Source: UBA4744 sp035282865 (GTDB lineage Bacteria > Actinomycetota > Acidimicrobiia > Spongiisociales > UBA4744). Taken from it: a stretch of 10,695 bases of DNA. Below the pieces are notes generated by a model. The model was given only the letters and a program-made list of their open reading frames with translations, was not told the origin of the DNA and did not search any database. The stretch covers positions 1-10,695 of the forward strand of contig DATEVB010000142.1 of NCBI GenBank assembly GCA_035282865.1, written 5' to 3'. Positions 1 to 6,977 of the stretch are shown in pieces. Every line of letters starts with the position of its first letter. The first letter of the stretch is position 1. A program made the translations under genes and the position numbers.

Positions 1-1
1 G

Positions 2-217
2 ACGCTGGTCATGGCTTTCTTGATGACCGAGGAGCAGTTCCGGCTGTCGACCACCGGGGGGCAGGTAGGGAAAGCCGTCGCTGATGACCCGGGACAGGTA
101 GCCGCGCCTGTCGCAGTCAACTTCTGTCCGTACTGTGGTTCACGGATGGGGGAGGGATTCCGGTTCTGCCCGACCTGCGGCAAGGAACTCCCGGCCGACC
201 GACCGCTTCTTCCTTAG
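2..217 (+). CDS. C-terminal end of a zinc-ribbon protein (5'-partial)
   Basis: The reading frame is open from base 2 to a TAG stop at 215-217. An ATG lies at 11, but only ten bases precede it and none form a ribosome binding site, so this is probably the tail of a longer protein cut by the window edge. Counting from the ATG at 11, two CxxC knuckles are visible: C39-P-Y-C42 and C53-P-T-C56, ten residues apart, each followed by glycine. This is the pattern of a small four-cysteine zinc ribbon. Such ribbons often sit at one end of bacterial proteins and bind zinc structurally; they do not define a function on their own. The stretch before the ribbon (residues 1-35) is low in recognisable features. 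The gene converges on the sulfurtransferase gene, 120 nt away. Function unknown. Confidence 0.6.
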   Translation, partial: TLVMAFLMTEEQFRLSTTGGQVGKAVADDPGQVAAPVAVNFCPYCGSRMGEGFRFCPTCGKELPADRPLLP

Positions 218-337
218 GAAGCTCCGAAATGGGGGGACGCAGAGCCGTTTTGCCTGGCACCGGTAAACCCTATCGGGCACCATCAGCGCAGATCCGTCCC
301 GGGGAGGAAAGTTGTCGGTGGCGCCCCACGCTGGTTT

Positions 338-1198
338 CTACTTCTCGATGGGCGCTCCCACCAGGTTGCCCCATTCGGTCCAGGACCCGTCGTAGTTGCG
401 GACGTTCTGGTGCCCTAAGAGGTGGGCGAGCACGAACCAGGTGTGGCTGGAGCGTTCCCCGATGCGGCAGTAGGCGACGATGTCGTCATTGCCCCCGAGC
501 CCTATCTCGTCGTGGTAGATCGCCCGCAGCTCGTCGGCGCTCTTGAAGCTGCCGTCTTCGTTGGCGGCCCGCTTCCAGGGCACGTTGCGGGCACCGGGGA
601 TGTGCCCGCCCCGCAGGGCGCCCTCCTGGGGGTAGTTGGCCATATGAAGCAACTCGCCGGAGAACTCCTCCGGGGAGCGCACATCGACCAGGGGAAGTCC
701 GGCGGCCAGATGAGCATCCACGTCGGTGCGGAAGGCGCGGATCGGGGCGTCGCGGCGCTCCACCACCGGGTAGTCGGTGCCGGGACGCTCGGGGACGTCG
801 GTCGTGAGCGGCCGGCTCTCGGCGATCCACTTCTGTCTTCCTCCATCCAGCAACCGGGTGTCCTCATGGCCGAACAGGGTGAACACCCACAGGGCGTAGG
901 CGGCCCACCAGTTGAAGTTGTCGCCGTAGAAGATGATCGTGTGGTCGCGGCGGATGCCCTTGGCGGACAGCAATCTGGCGAATCCTTCCGGGTCCCGGTA
1001 GTCGCGGATCAACTGGTCGTTGAGTTCGGTATGCCAGTCGACTTTGACGGCTCCGGGGATGTGTCCGGTGTAGTAGATCAAGACGTCCTCGTCGGATTCG
1101 ACGACGACCACATCGGGGTCGTCGAGGTGGTCGGCCAGCCACTCGGTTGACACCAGCTTGTCGGGGTTGGCGTAGGCTGCGAATTTGTCGGTCGACAC
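338..1198 (-). CDS. Thiosulfate sulfurtransferase (tandem rhodanese, CysA2/SseA type)
   Basis: A 286-residue, two-domain rhodanese that moves sulfane sulfur from a donor such as thiosulfate to an acceptor in the cytoplasm. The N-terminal domain (about residues 10-130) is non-catalytic: the loop position after IIFYG carries Asp93 rather than cysteine. The C-terminal domain (about 150-280) has VDVRSPEEF at 171-179, GHIPGARNVPW at 198-208 and the active loop CRIGERSS with catalytic Cys244. The C-terminal part closely resembles mycobacterial CysA2/CysA3 as I remember them. A GTG at 1222 is also in frame, but the GTG at 1198 is chosen because GGAGG lies six bases before it and it gives the normal family length. 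It is divergent from the sufE-like gene, which suggests a sulfur-relay pair. No signal peptide is visible. The exact donor and acceptor cannot be read from sequence. Confidence 0.93.
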   Translation of the reverse strand: MSTDKFAAYANPDKLVSTEWLADHLDDPDVVVVESDEDVLIYYTGHIPGAVKVDWHTELNDQLIRDYRDPEGFARLLSAKGIRRDHTIIFYGDNFNWWAAYALWVFTLFGHEDTRLLDGGRQKWIAESRPLTTDVPERPGTDYPVVERRDAPIRAFRTDVDAHLAAGLPLVDVRSPEEFSGELLHMANYPQEGALRGGHIPGARNVPWKRAANEDGSFKSADELRAIYHDEIGLGGNDDIVAYCRIGERSSHTWFVLAHLLGHQNVRNYDGSWTEWGNLVGAPIEK

Positions 1199-1274
1199 GG
1201 GGGTCCTCCCTCTGGTTTGCACCGCAGAGTATTTACACTATCAAGATAGTGTTTATTTAGGGAGCCGGAAAGAA
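1199..1274. promoter_or_regulatory. Divergent promoter region of sulfurtransferase and sufE-like genes
   Basis: This 76-nt gap separates two genes that point away from each other, so both promoters must lie here or overlap the gene starts. Its middle (about 1229-1260) is strikingly AT-rich against a GC-rich background. On the plus strand a TTTACA-like -35 at 1232-1237 could pair with an ATTTAG-like -10 at 1255-1260 (17-nt spacer), which would leave a short leader before the ATG at 1275. On the minus strand the best -10 candidate is TAAATA, complementary to about 1230-1235. These boxes are weak matches and unproven. Confidence 0.55.
1235..1252. promoter_or_regulatory. Inverted repeat, candidate operator between sulfurtransferase and sufE
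   Basis: ACACTATC-AA-GATAGTGT is a perfect inverted repeat with 8-base arms and a 2-base centre. It ends 22 nt before the sufE ATG and starts 36 nt beyond the sulfurtransferase GTG, so one bound dimer could control both genes. The short symmetric AT-rich form fits a dimeric winged-helix repressor; the family (MarR, Rrf2, ArsR or other) cannot be told from the site alone. No regulator gene is in the window. Confidence 0.6.
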
Positions 1275-1703
1275 ATGGGTGGGCCGGAGCGGCTGGAGAC
1301 TATCGTGCGGCTGTTCGCCGAAGCGCCGCGTGACGTGAAGCTGCAGGCGTTGCTGGATTACTCGCAACGGCTGCCTGATCTACCCGACCGGTTTGCCGAT
1401 CATCCGGAGCGGCTGGAGAAGGTGCGGGAGTGCCAGACCCCCTTCTTCCTGGCGATCGAAATGGACCATTCCGATCGGGTCGATCTGTTCTTCGACGTGC
1501 CCGCCGAGTCGCCGACCGTGCGGGGGTACGCCGGGATCCTTCACGCCGGGCTCAACGGGGCGACCGCCGGGGAGATCCTGCAGGTTCCGCCCGACTTCTT
1601 CCTGAAGATGGGGTTGGCCGAAGCCGTATCGGCCATGCGGCTCAACGGGATGGGCGCCATCCTGGCGGCCATCCAACGCCGGGTGGCCGCACAGGTCGCC
1701 TGA
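1275..1703 (+). CDS. sufE: SufE-family sulfur acceptor protein
   Basis: This 142-residue protein matches the length and layout of SufE (E. coli SufE is about 138 residues). In Fe-S assembly, SufE accepts persulfide sulfur from a cysteine desulfurase and passes it on. The acceptor cysteine is Cys53 in VRECQTPFFL. The core continues through FFDVPAESPTVRGYAG (about 72-87), and the C-terminal helix SAMRLNGMGAIL (119-130) carries Arg122, equivalent to the conserved SufE arginine. The frame is open 30 codons further upstream, but that extension runs through the promoter and into the divergent gene and has no SufE similarity. The ATG at 1275, with AGGGAG ten bases upstream, is therefore the start. 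No sufS or sufBCD genes are adjacent; the divergent partner is a sulfurtransferase, as in mycobacterial loci where a SufE-like protein sits beside a rhodanese. Confidence 0.9.
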   Translation: MGGPERLETIVRLFAEAPRDVKLQALLDYSQRLPDLPDRFADHPERLEKVRECQTPFFLAIEMDHSDRVDLFFDVPAESPTVRGYAGILHAGLNGATAGEILQVPPDFFLKMGLAEAVSAMRLNGMGAILAAIQRRVAAQVA

Positions 1704-1804
1704 CCTCCCGGGTACTTGATCCCGACAGGTTCGAATCACCCGCCGCCCGTCACTTAGCAGCGCGCCGGGGTAAGTTGGGGGGACCGCGCGGTTCCGCGAC
1801 CAAC

Positions 1805-1817
1805 GAGGCGCCGATTG
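1805..1817. repeat. 13-nt word shared with the region upstream of the aldehyde dehydrogenase
   Basis: GAGGCGCCGATTG occurs here, 37 nt before the start of the pyrimidine operon, and again at 8904-8916 in the intergenic region before the aldehyde dehydrogenase. In both places CCGGGTTC follows downstream (1820-1827 and 8928-8935), but at different distances. It could be a shared regulatory element or a chance match in GC-rich DNA. Confidence 0.35.
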
Positions 1818-1821
1818 CCCC

Positions 1822-1836
1822 GGGTTCCCGGAACCC
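1822..1836. promoter_or_regulatory. Palindrome upstream of the pyrimidine operon, candidate operator
   Basis: GGGTTCC-C-GGAACCC is a perfect inverted repeat with 7-base arms and one central base. It ends 18 nt before the ATG at 1855 and 5 nt before the AGGGAGG ribosome binding site (1842-1848). A second GGTTCC half-site lies 33 nt upstream (1790-1795) inside a small CGCGG-TT-CCGCG inverted repeat (1787-1798). The position suits a repressor site or an RNA hairpin that hides the ribosome binding site. The rest of the 151-nt gap (1704-1854) shows no gene. Confidence 0.45.
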
Positions 1837-1854
1837 TCGACAGGGAGGCCCCGC

Positions 1855-2697
1855 ATGGCGAATGTGGTGCGAGCAGCCATCGTCCAGACCGAGTGGACCG
1901 GCGACAAGAGCTCGATGATCGACAAGAACGTGGAGTACGCCCGCCGGGCCGCCGGGCAAGGGGCCCGGGTGATGTGCTTCCAGGAGTTGTTCTACGGCCC
2001 CTACTTCTGCCAGGTGCAGGACAACGAGCACTTCGAGTACGCCGAGCCGATACCGGACGGCCCGACCACCCGGCTCATGCAGGACGTCGCCAAGGAGACC
2101 GGGATGGTGCTGATCGTCCCGATCTTCGAGAAGGAGGACGACGGTTTCTACTACAACACCGCGGCAGTCATTGACGCCGACGGCTCGTATCTGGGCAAGT
2201 ACCGCAAGACGCACATCCCCCACGTCACCGGGTTCTGGGAGAAGTTTTACTTCCGGCCCGGCAATGTCGGCTACCCCATCTTCGACACCGCCGTGGGTCG
2301 GATCGGCGTGTACATCTGCTACGACCGGCACTTCCCGGAGGGATGGCGGGCCCTCGGCCTCAACGGCGCCAAGATCGTCTTCAATCCTTCGGCCACCAGC
2401 CGGGGGCTGTCCATGTACCTCTGGAACCTGGAACAGCCGGCCGCCGCCGTGGCCAATGAGTACTTCATCGCGGCCATCAACCGGGTCGGCAAGGAGCCCC
2501 TCGGCGACAACGACTTCTACGGGTCCTCGTACTTCGTGAACCCGCGCGGTCAGATCGTGGAGGGCGCCGCGTCCGACACCGAAGAGGAGCTGGTCGTGCG
2601 GGACCTCGACCTCGACATGATCGAAGAAGTTCGCAAACAATGGGCGTTCTATCGTGACCGACGACCCGACGCCTACGGTGACCTGGTCGCTCCCTAG
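1855..2697 (+). CDS. Beta-ureidopropionase-like carbon-nitrogen hydrolase (nitrilase superfamily)
   Basis: A cytoplasmic amidohydrolase of 280 residues that would hydrolyse N-carbamoyl-beta-alanine, or the beta-aminoisobutyrate analogue, to the beta-amino acid, CO2 and ammonia. The nitrilase triad is complete: Glu44 (CFQELF), Lys118 (KYRKTHIP) and Cys155 (VYICYDRHFPEGW). A supporting glutamate is Glu129 (FWEKFYF). The stretch GLNGAKIVFNPSAT (168-181) and AINRVGKE match eukaryotic beta-ureidopropionase closely, although this protein lacks the long N-terminal extension of those enzymes. N-carbamoylputrescine amidase and D-carbamoylase are related alternatives, but dihydropyrimidinase and a beta-amino acid transaminase in the same operon favour beta-ureidopropionase. 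The ATG at 1855 follows AGGGAGG by six bases. This is the first gene of the operon; the aminotransferase starts 16 nt after it. Confidence 0.88.
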   Translation: MANVVRAAIVQTEWTGDKSSMIDKNVEYARRAAGQGARVMCFQELFYGPYFCQVQDNEHFEYAEPIPDGPTTRLMQDVAKETGMVLIVPIFEKEDDGFYYNTAAVIDADGSYLGKYRKTHIPHVTGFWEKFYFRPGNVGYPIFDTAVGRIGVYICYDRHFPEGWRALGLNGAKIVFNPSATSRGLSMYLWNLEQPAAAVANEYFIAAINRVGKEPLGDNDFYGSSYFVNPRGQIVEGAASDTEEELVVRDLDLDMIEEVRKQWAFYRDRRPDAYGDLVAP

Positions 2698-2713
2698 AGA
2701 ATTGAGAGGACTC

Positions 2714-4030
2714 ATGGGCGTTCATCAAGACCTGCACACCCGACACAACCGGGTGCTCCCTTCCTGGCTGGCTCTGTACTACCAGCAGCCCATCGCCCTG
2801 GTGGAAGGCAACGGCCGGCGAGTGAGGGACGCCGAGGGGACCGAATACCTCGACTTCTTCGGCGGCATCCTCACCACCATGACCGGCTACAACGTTCCCG
2901 AGGTGGTCGAGGCGATCCAACGGCAGGCCGAACGCGTCTTGCACACGTCGACCCTGTACCTCATCGTGCAACAGATCGAGCTGGCCGAGAAGCTGGCCGA
3001 ACTGTCGGGGATCCCCGACGCAAAGGTGTTCTTCACCAACTCGGGGACCGAGGCCAACGACGCCGCCATGCTGCTGGCCACCACCTACCGGCGGTCCAAC
3101 GAGGTGCTGGCGATCCGCAACAGCTACCACGGACGCTCGTTCGCGGCCGTTTCGCTGACCGGCAACCGGTCCTGGTCGCCCAGCAGCTTCGGACCTCTGA
3201 ACGTGACCTACGTGCACGGCGGCTATCGCTATCGGAGCCCATTTGGTCACCTCCTCGACGAGGACTTCACCGCCGCCTGCGTCGACGATCTGCGCGACAT
3301 GCTGAACGTGGCCACCTCCGGAGACGTGGCCTGCATGATCGCCGAGCCGATCCAGGGGGTGGGCGGTTTCGCGACCCCGCCGGACGGGTTCTTCGGGGCC
3401 ATGAAACGTGTGCTCGACGAACACGGGATTCTGTTCGTCTCTGACGAGGTGCAAACCGGGTGGGGCCGCACCGGTGAGAACTTCTGGGGTTACCAGGCCC
3501 ACGGGATCGTGCCCGACCTGATCACCTTCGCCAAGGGCCTGGGAAACGGGTTGGCGATCGGAGGGGTGATCGGACGGGCCCCGATCATGGACTGTCTGAC
3601 GGCCAATTCGATCTCAACGTTCGGAGGCAACCCGCTCGCCACGGCCGGGGCGCTTGCCAACCTCGACTATCTCCTCGAGCACGACCTGCAAACCAACAGC
3701 CTCAAGGTCGGTCAGCATCTCCGCTCCCGGATCGATCATCTAGCAGACGAGCACCAGATCGTCGGAGATGTGCGGGGGAAGGGCCTGATGATCGGGGTCG
3801 AACTCGTGCACCCCGGCGGCAAGGACCCGTACCCGGAGGCGGCCGCCCGGATCATGGAGGAAACGCGCGCCGGTGGGCTGCTGATCGGCAAAGGCGGCAT
3901 GTTCGGCAACGTGCTCCGTATCGCCCCTCCGCTGTCCCTGACGGAGGAGGAAGCCGATGAAGGATTCGAAATATTGAGTGAAGCCGTCGCCGTGACCGCA
4001 GCCGGGGGAGAGGGAGGAGATCGCCGATGA
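2714..4030 (+). CDS. Class III PLP aminotransferase, probable beta-alanine / 3-aminoisobutyrate transaminase
   Basis: A 438-residue fold-type I, PLP-dependent aminotransferase. Visible family marks are NSGTEAND (109-116) for phosphate binding, SYHGRS (137-142), SDEVQTGWGRTG (243-254) with Asp244 contacting the PLP pyridine nitrogen, and TFAKGLGNG (271-279) with Lys274 as the Schiff-base lysine. The overall pattern resembles the AGXT2-like branch of omega-aminotransferases. In this operon the likely job is to convert beta-alanine to malonate semialdehyde and 3-aminoisobutyrate to methylmalonate semialdehyde; the amino acceptor (pyruvate, glyoxylate or 2-oxoglutarate) cannot be read from sequence. 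The frame is open 20 codons upstream, overlapping the hydrolase gene, but the ATG at 2714 with GAGAGGA at 2704-2710 is the better start. Its TGA overlaps the ATG of the next gene by four bases, a sign of translational coupling. Confidence 0.9.
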   Translation: MGVHQDLHTRHNRVLPSWLALYYQQPIALVEGNGRRVRDAEGTEYLDFFGGILTTMTGYNVPEVVEAIQRQAERVLHTSTLYLIVQQIELAEKLAELSGIPDAKVFFTNSGTEANDAAMLLATTYRRSNEVLAIRNSYHGRSFAAVSLTGNRSWSPSSFGPLNVTYVHGGYRYRSPFGHLLDEDFTAACVDDLRDMLNVATSGDVACMIAEPIQGVGGFATPPDGFFGAMKRVLDEHGILFVSDEVQTGWGRTGENFWGYQAHGIVPDLITFAKGLGNGLAIGGVIGRAPIMDCLTANSISTFGGNPLATAGALANLDYLLEHDLQTNSLKVGQHLRSRIDHLADEHQIVGDVRGKGLMIGVELVHPGGKDPYPEAAARIMEETRAGGLLIGKGGMFGNVLRIAPPLSLTEEEADEGFEILSEAVAVTAAGGEGGDRR

Positions 4031-5454
4031 GAACCGTCATCATCAACGGCACCGTCGTTACCGCCGACCAGACCGTCGAGGCGGACCTCCTCATCGAGGA
4101 CGAGAAGGTCGTGGCGATCGCCGCGCCCGGTTCACACACCTGGCTCGAGGGCGCAACGACGGTCATTGACGCCCGCCACAAATACGTTGTGCCGGGTGGC
4201 GTCGACGTGCACACCCACTTCGAGCTCCCGTTCGGGGGGACGTTCGTCTCCGACAGCTTCGAGACCGGCACCCGGGCGGCGGCCTTCGGGGGAACCACGA
4301 CCGTTGTTGACTTCGCCGTTCAGGTCAAGGGTGAAGCGGTCCGGGCCGGTTTTGAGACCTGGATGGAAAAAGCGGACGGGAACTGCGCCATCGATTACGG
4401 CTTCCACATGATCGTCGGCGACATCAACGACTCGTCGCTGGAGGAGATGGCCGCCATCGTCGACGAAGGGGTCACCAGCTTCAAGCTGTTCATGGCCTAC
4501 CCGGGCGTGCTCTACTCCGACGACGGCGAGATCTTCCGGGCGATGCAACAAGCCGCCCGGGACGGCACGACGATCATGATGCATGCCGAGAACGGGATTG
4601 CCATAGACGTGCTCCGTGAGCAGGCGGTGCAACGAGGCGAAACGGACCCCAAGTACCACTCGATCACCCGACCACCCTCCACCGAATCGGAGGCGGTCCA
4701 TAGGGCGATCGCTCTTGCCGAGCTGGCCGGGGCGCCGCTCTACATCGTCCACATGTCGGCGAAAGAAGCGGTCGCCGAGCTCACCCAGGCTCGCGACCGC
4801 GGGCTGAACGTCTTCGGAGAGACCTGCCCGCAGTATCTGCACCTGTCGGTGGAGGACCATGTCTCGCTGCCCGGTTTCGAAGGAGCGAAGTATGTGTGCT
4901 CGACCCCCATCCGGTTCAAGTGGGAGGGCCACCAGGAGCATCTGTGGAACGCGCTCGCCCGGGGCGACCTCCAGGTCGTCTCCACCGACCACGCTTGTTT
5001 CTTCTACGACGACGACGAGACGCTCGGCCGCCAGAAGCGGCTGGGAGAAGGCAACTTCACGCTGATCCCCAACGGGCTGCCCGGTGTCGAGGAGCGGTTC
5101 AACGTCATGTACCAGAGTGGCGTGGTCGGCGGCCGCTTCGACATCAACCGGTGGGTCGACCTGGTCGCGACCGCGCCCGCCAGGATGTTCGGCCTTTACC
5201 CCCGCAAGGGCACCATTGCGGTCGGATCGGACGCCGACCTGGTCGTCTACGACCCGCAGGCATCTTTCACTTACTCGGCCCCCGGCACCATCCATGGCAA
5301 CATCGACTACACGGCCTACGAGGGAATGAAGATCAATGCGAAGGTAGAAAAGGTCCTCTCGCGCGGGAGAGTGATCGTCGACGGTGACCGCTACCTCGGC
5401 TCCCGCGGCGACGGGATGTACCTCGCGCGTGGCCCGAGCCAGATGCTCATCTGA
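4027..5454 (+). CDS. hydA: Dihydropyrimidinase / hydantoinase
   Basis: A 475-residue amidohydrolase-superfamily enzyme that opens the ring of 5,6-dihydrouracil or dihydrothymine to the N-carbamoyl-beta-amino acid. All six ligands of the binuclear metal centre can be placed: His62 and His64 (DVHTHFE), carboxylated Lys153 (SFKLFMAYPG), His186 (MHAENG), His242 (IVHMSAKEA) and Asp321 (STDHACFF). Substrate-contact positions of dihydropyrimidinases are also present: Tyr158, Ser292 in CSTPIR and Asn349 in IPNGLPGVEER. The length is normal for the family. The start at 4027 is fixed by the four-base ATGA overlap with the aminotransferase and by GGGAGAGGGAGGA just upstream. 5-substituted hydantoins may also be hydrolysed, but the neighbours indicate pyrimidine (or other dihydropyrimidine) breakdown. 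Allantoinase is unlikely given the transaminase and semialdehyde dehydrogenase in the operon. Confidence 0.94.
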   Translation: MRTVIINGTVVTADQTVEADLLIEDEKVVAIAAPGSHTWLEGATTVIDARHKYVVPGGVDVHTHFELPFGGTFVSDSFETGTRAAAFGGTTTVVDFAVQVKGEAVRAGFETWMEKADGNCAIDYGFHMIVGDINDSSLEEMAAIVDEGVTSFKLFMAYPGVLYSDDGEIFRAMQQAARDGTTIMMHAENGIAIDVLREQAVQRGETDPKYHSITRPPSTESEAVHRAIALAELAGAPLYIVHMSAKEAVAELTQARDRGLNVFGETCPQYLHLSVEDHVSLPGFEGAKYVCSTPIRFKWEGHQEHLWNALARGDLQVVSTDHACFFYDDDETLGRQKRLGEGNFTLIPNGLPGVEERFNVMYQSGVVGGRFDINRWVDLVATAPARMFGLYPRKGTIAVGSDADLVVYDPQASFTYSAPGTIHGNIDYTAYEGMKINAKVEKVLSRGRVIVDGDRYLGSRGDGMYLARGPSQMLI

Positions 5455-5463
5455 GGTGGTGCA

Positions 5464-6957
5464 ATGAAGAACATCGAACACTGGATCAACAACAAGCCGT
5501 TCGGCGGCGCCACCGATCGGACCGGGAAGGTGTACAACCCGGCCACCGGCCGGATCGCCGCCGAGGTGTCGTTCGCAACCGCCGGGGACGTCGACTGCGC
5601 GGTCGACGCAGCCCGGGAGGCGTTTCCCGGATGGCGGGACACTTCGCTGAGCAGGCGACAGAAGATCCTCTTCGCCTTCAGGGAACTGGTCGACCGGCAC
5701 CAGGAAGACCTGGCCAAACTGCTCACCGCCGAGCACGGCAAGACTCTGCCCGACGCCCTCGGTGAGGTCAACCGCGGACTCGAGGTGATCGAGTTCGCCA
5801 CCAACATCCCGCACCTTTTGAAGGGGGAGTTCTCGGAGAACGTCTCCTCCGGGGTCGACATGTACACCATCCGCCAGCCGCTGGGAGTGGCGGTGGGGAT
5901 CACGCCGTTCAACTTTCCGGCCATGGTGCCCATGTGGATGTATCCGATCGCCATAGCCTGCGGGAACACGTTCGTGTTGAAACCATCTGAGAAGGACCCC
6001 TCCGCCTCGATGTTGTCGGCCGAGCTGTTCGCCCGGGCGGGGTTGCCGGATGGGGTATTCAACGTCATCAACGGTGACAAAGTAGCCGTCGATCGCCTCC
6101 TCGAGCATCCCGACGTTGCCGCCATCAGTTTTGTTGGCTCCACCCCGGTGGCCCGGTCCATCTACGAGACCGGGACCGGCAACGGTAAGCGGGTGCAGGC
6201 GTTGGCCGGGGCCAAGAACCACATGGTCGTGCTGCCGGACGCCGACATGGAGTTGGCAGCCGATGCGGCGGTTTCGGCGGGGTTCGGTTCGGCCGGGGAG
6301 CGGTGTATGGCCATTTCGGTGGTCGTCACGGTGGGCGATGCGGCCGAAAGACTGCTGCCCATGGTGCAGGAGCGGATCGCCGCTTTGAAGATCGGTCCGG
6401 GCATGGAATCGGACTCGGAGATGGGTCCGCTGATCACCAAAGAGCATCGCGATCGGGTCGCTTCGTATGTCGCCCAAGGCATCGAAGAAGGCGCCGAGGC
6501 GCTCGCCGATGGGCGGGACCTGACCGTTCCCGGCTATGAGGAGGGTTTCTTCCTGGGCGCGACGCTGCTCGACCGCGTCGAGATCGACATGACCGTCTAC
6601 CGGGACGAGATCTTCGGGCCCGTCCTGTCCGTGGTACGGGTCGATTCGTATCAGGACGCCATCGCCATCGTCAATGACAACCCGTGGGGGAACGGCACCG
6701 CCGTGTTCACCAACGATGGAGGTGCGGCCCGCAAGTTCCAAAACGAGATCGAGGTCGGCATGGTCGGCATCAACGTGCCGATCCCGGTGCCGCTCGGTTT
6801 CTATTCGTTCGGCGGATGGAAAGATTCCATCTTCGGCGACCATGCCATCTACGGACCCGAGGGCGTTCGCTTCTACACGCGACCCAAGGTCGTTATCAGC
6901 CGCTGGCCGGAACCCATCCATCGTGGGGTCGATCTGGGGTTCCCACAGCACACCTGA
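5464..6957 (+). CDS. mmsA: CoA-acylating methylmalonate-semialdehyde dehydrogenase
   Basis: A 497-residue aldehyde dehydrogenase of the MmsA/IolA branch, which oxidises and decarboxylates methylmalonate semialdehyde to propionyl-CoA and malonate semialdehyde to acetyl-CoA, using NAD and CoA. The catalytic cysteine is Cys281 in GERCMA, with Asn150 in TPFNFP. The branch signature is ALAGAKNH (246-253) where hydrolytic ALDHs have ELGGK: the general-base glutamate is missing, which allows CoA to take the acyl group. Arg104 (EVNRGLEVIEF) and Arg280 next to the cysteine correspond to the two arginines linked to binding the substrate carboxylate. It lies nine bases after hydA with an AGGTGG ribosome binding site overlapping the hydA stop, so it is in the same operon. 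It completes the route from pyrimidine rings to central metabolism, and could also serve valine catabolism. Confidence 0.94.
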   Translation: MKNIEHWINNKPFGGATDRTGKVYNPATGRIAAEVSFATAGDVDCAVDAAREAFPGWRDTSLSRRQKILFAFRELVDRHQEDLAKLLTAEHGKTLPDALGEVNRGLEVIEFATNIPHLLKGEFSENVSSGVDMYTIRQPLGVAVGITPFNFPAMVPMWMYPIAIACGNTFVLKPSEKDPSASMLSAELFARAGLPDGVFNVINGDKVAVDRLLEHPDVAAISFVGSTPVARSIYETGTGNGKRVQALAGAKNHMVVLPDADMELAADAAVSAGFGSAGERCMAISVVVTVGDAAERLLPMVQERIAALKIGPGMESDSEMGPLITKEHRDRVASYVAQGIEEGAEALADGRDLTVPGYEEGFFLGATLLDRVEIDMTVYRDEIFGPVLSVVRVDSYQDAIAIVNDNPWGNGTAVFTNDGGAARKFQNEIEVGMVGINVPIPVPLGFYSFGGWKDSIFGDHAIYGPEGVRFYTRPKVVISRWPEPIHRGVDLGFPQHT

Positions 6958-6977
6958 GCCAACCGGGAGGCAGAGTC

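Noticed and set aside
1185..1274. A 30-residue N-terminal extension of the SufE-like protein, in frame from 1185.
   Set aside because: It would start inside the divergent sulfurtransferase gene and run through the shared promoter and palindrome. The SufE fold starts at the ATG at 1275.
1709..1724. CGGG-N8-CCCG after the sufE stop codon as a terminator.
   Set aside because: Only four base pairs and no T run; too weak to call.
1721..1745. GGTTCGAATC, which resembles the T-loop of a tRNA.
   Set aside because: The flanking bases do not form a five-pair T stem and no acceptor, D or anticodon arms can be folded around it, so it is not a tRNA or a convincing attachment site.
1750..2715. A 321-codon minus-strand frame covering the beta-ureidopropionase gene.
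   Set aside because: The plus strand encodes a complete nitrilase triad in a clear operon; the antisense product has no family pattern.
4132..6951. A 939-codon open frame on the minus strand, antisense to hydA and mmsA.
   Set aside because: It is the mirror of two well-supported plus-strand genes. Long antisense frames are common in GC-rich genomes because stop codons are rare there. The product shows no domain and is low in complexity.
6684..6977. A 98-codon upstream extension of the LLM oxidoreductase, inside mmsA.
   Set aside because: The stretch is out-of-frame mmsA sequence without a domain. A good ribosome binding site and the first barrel strand place the start at 6978.
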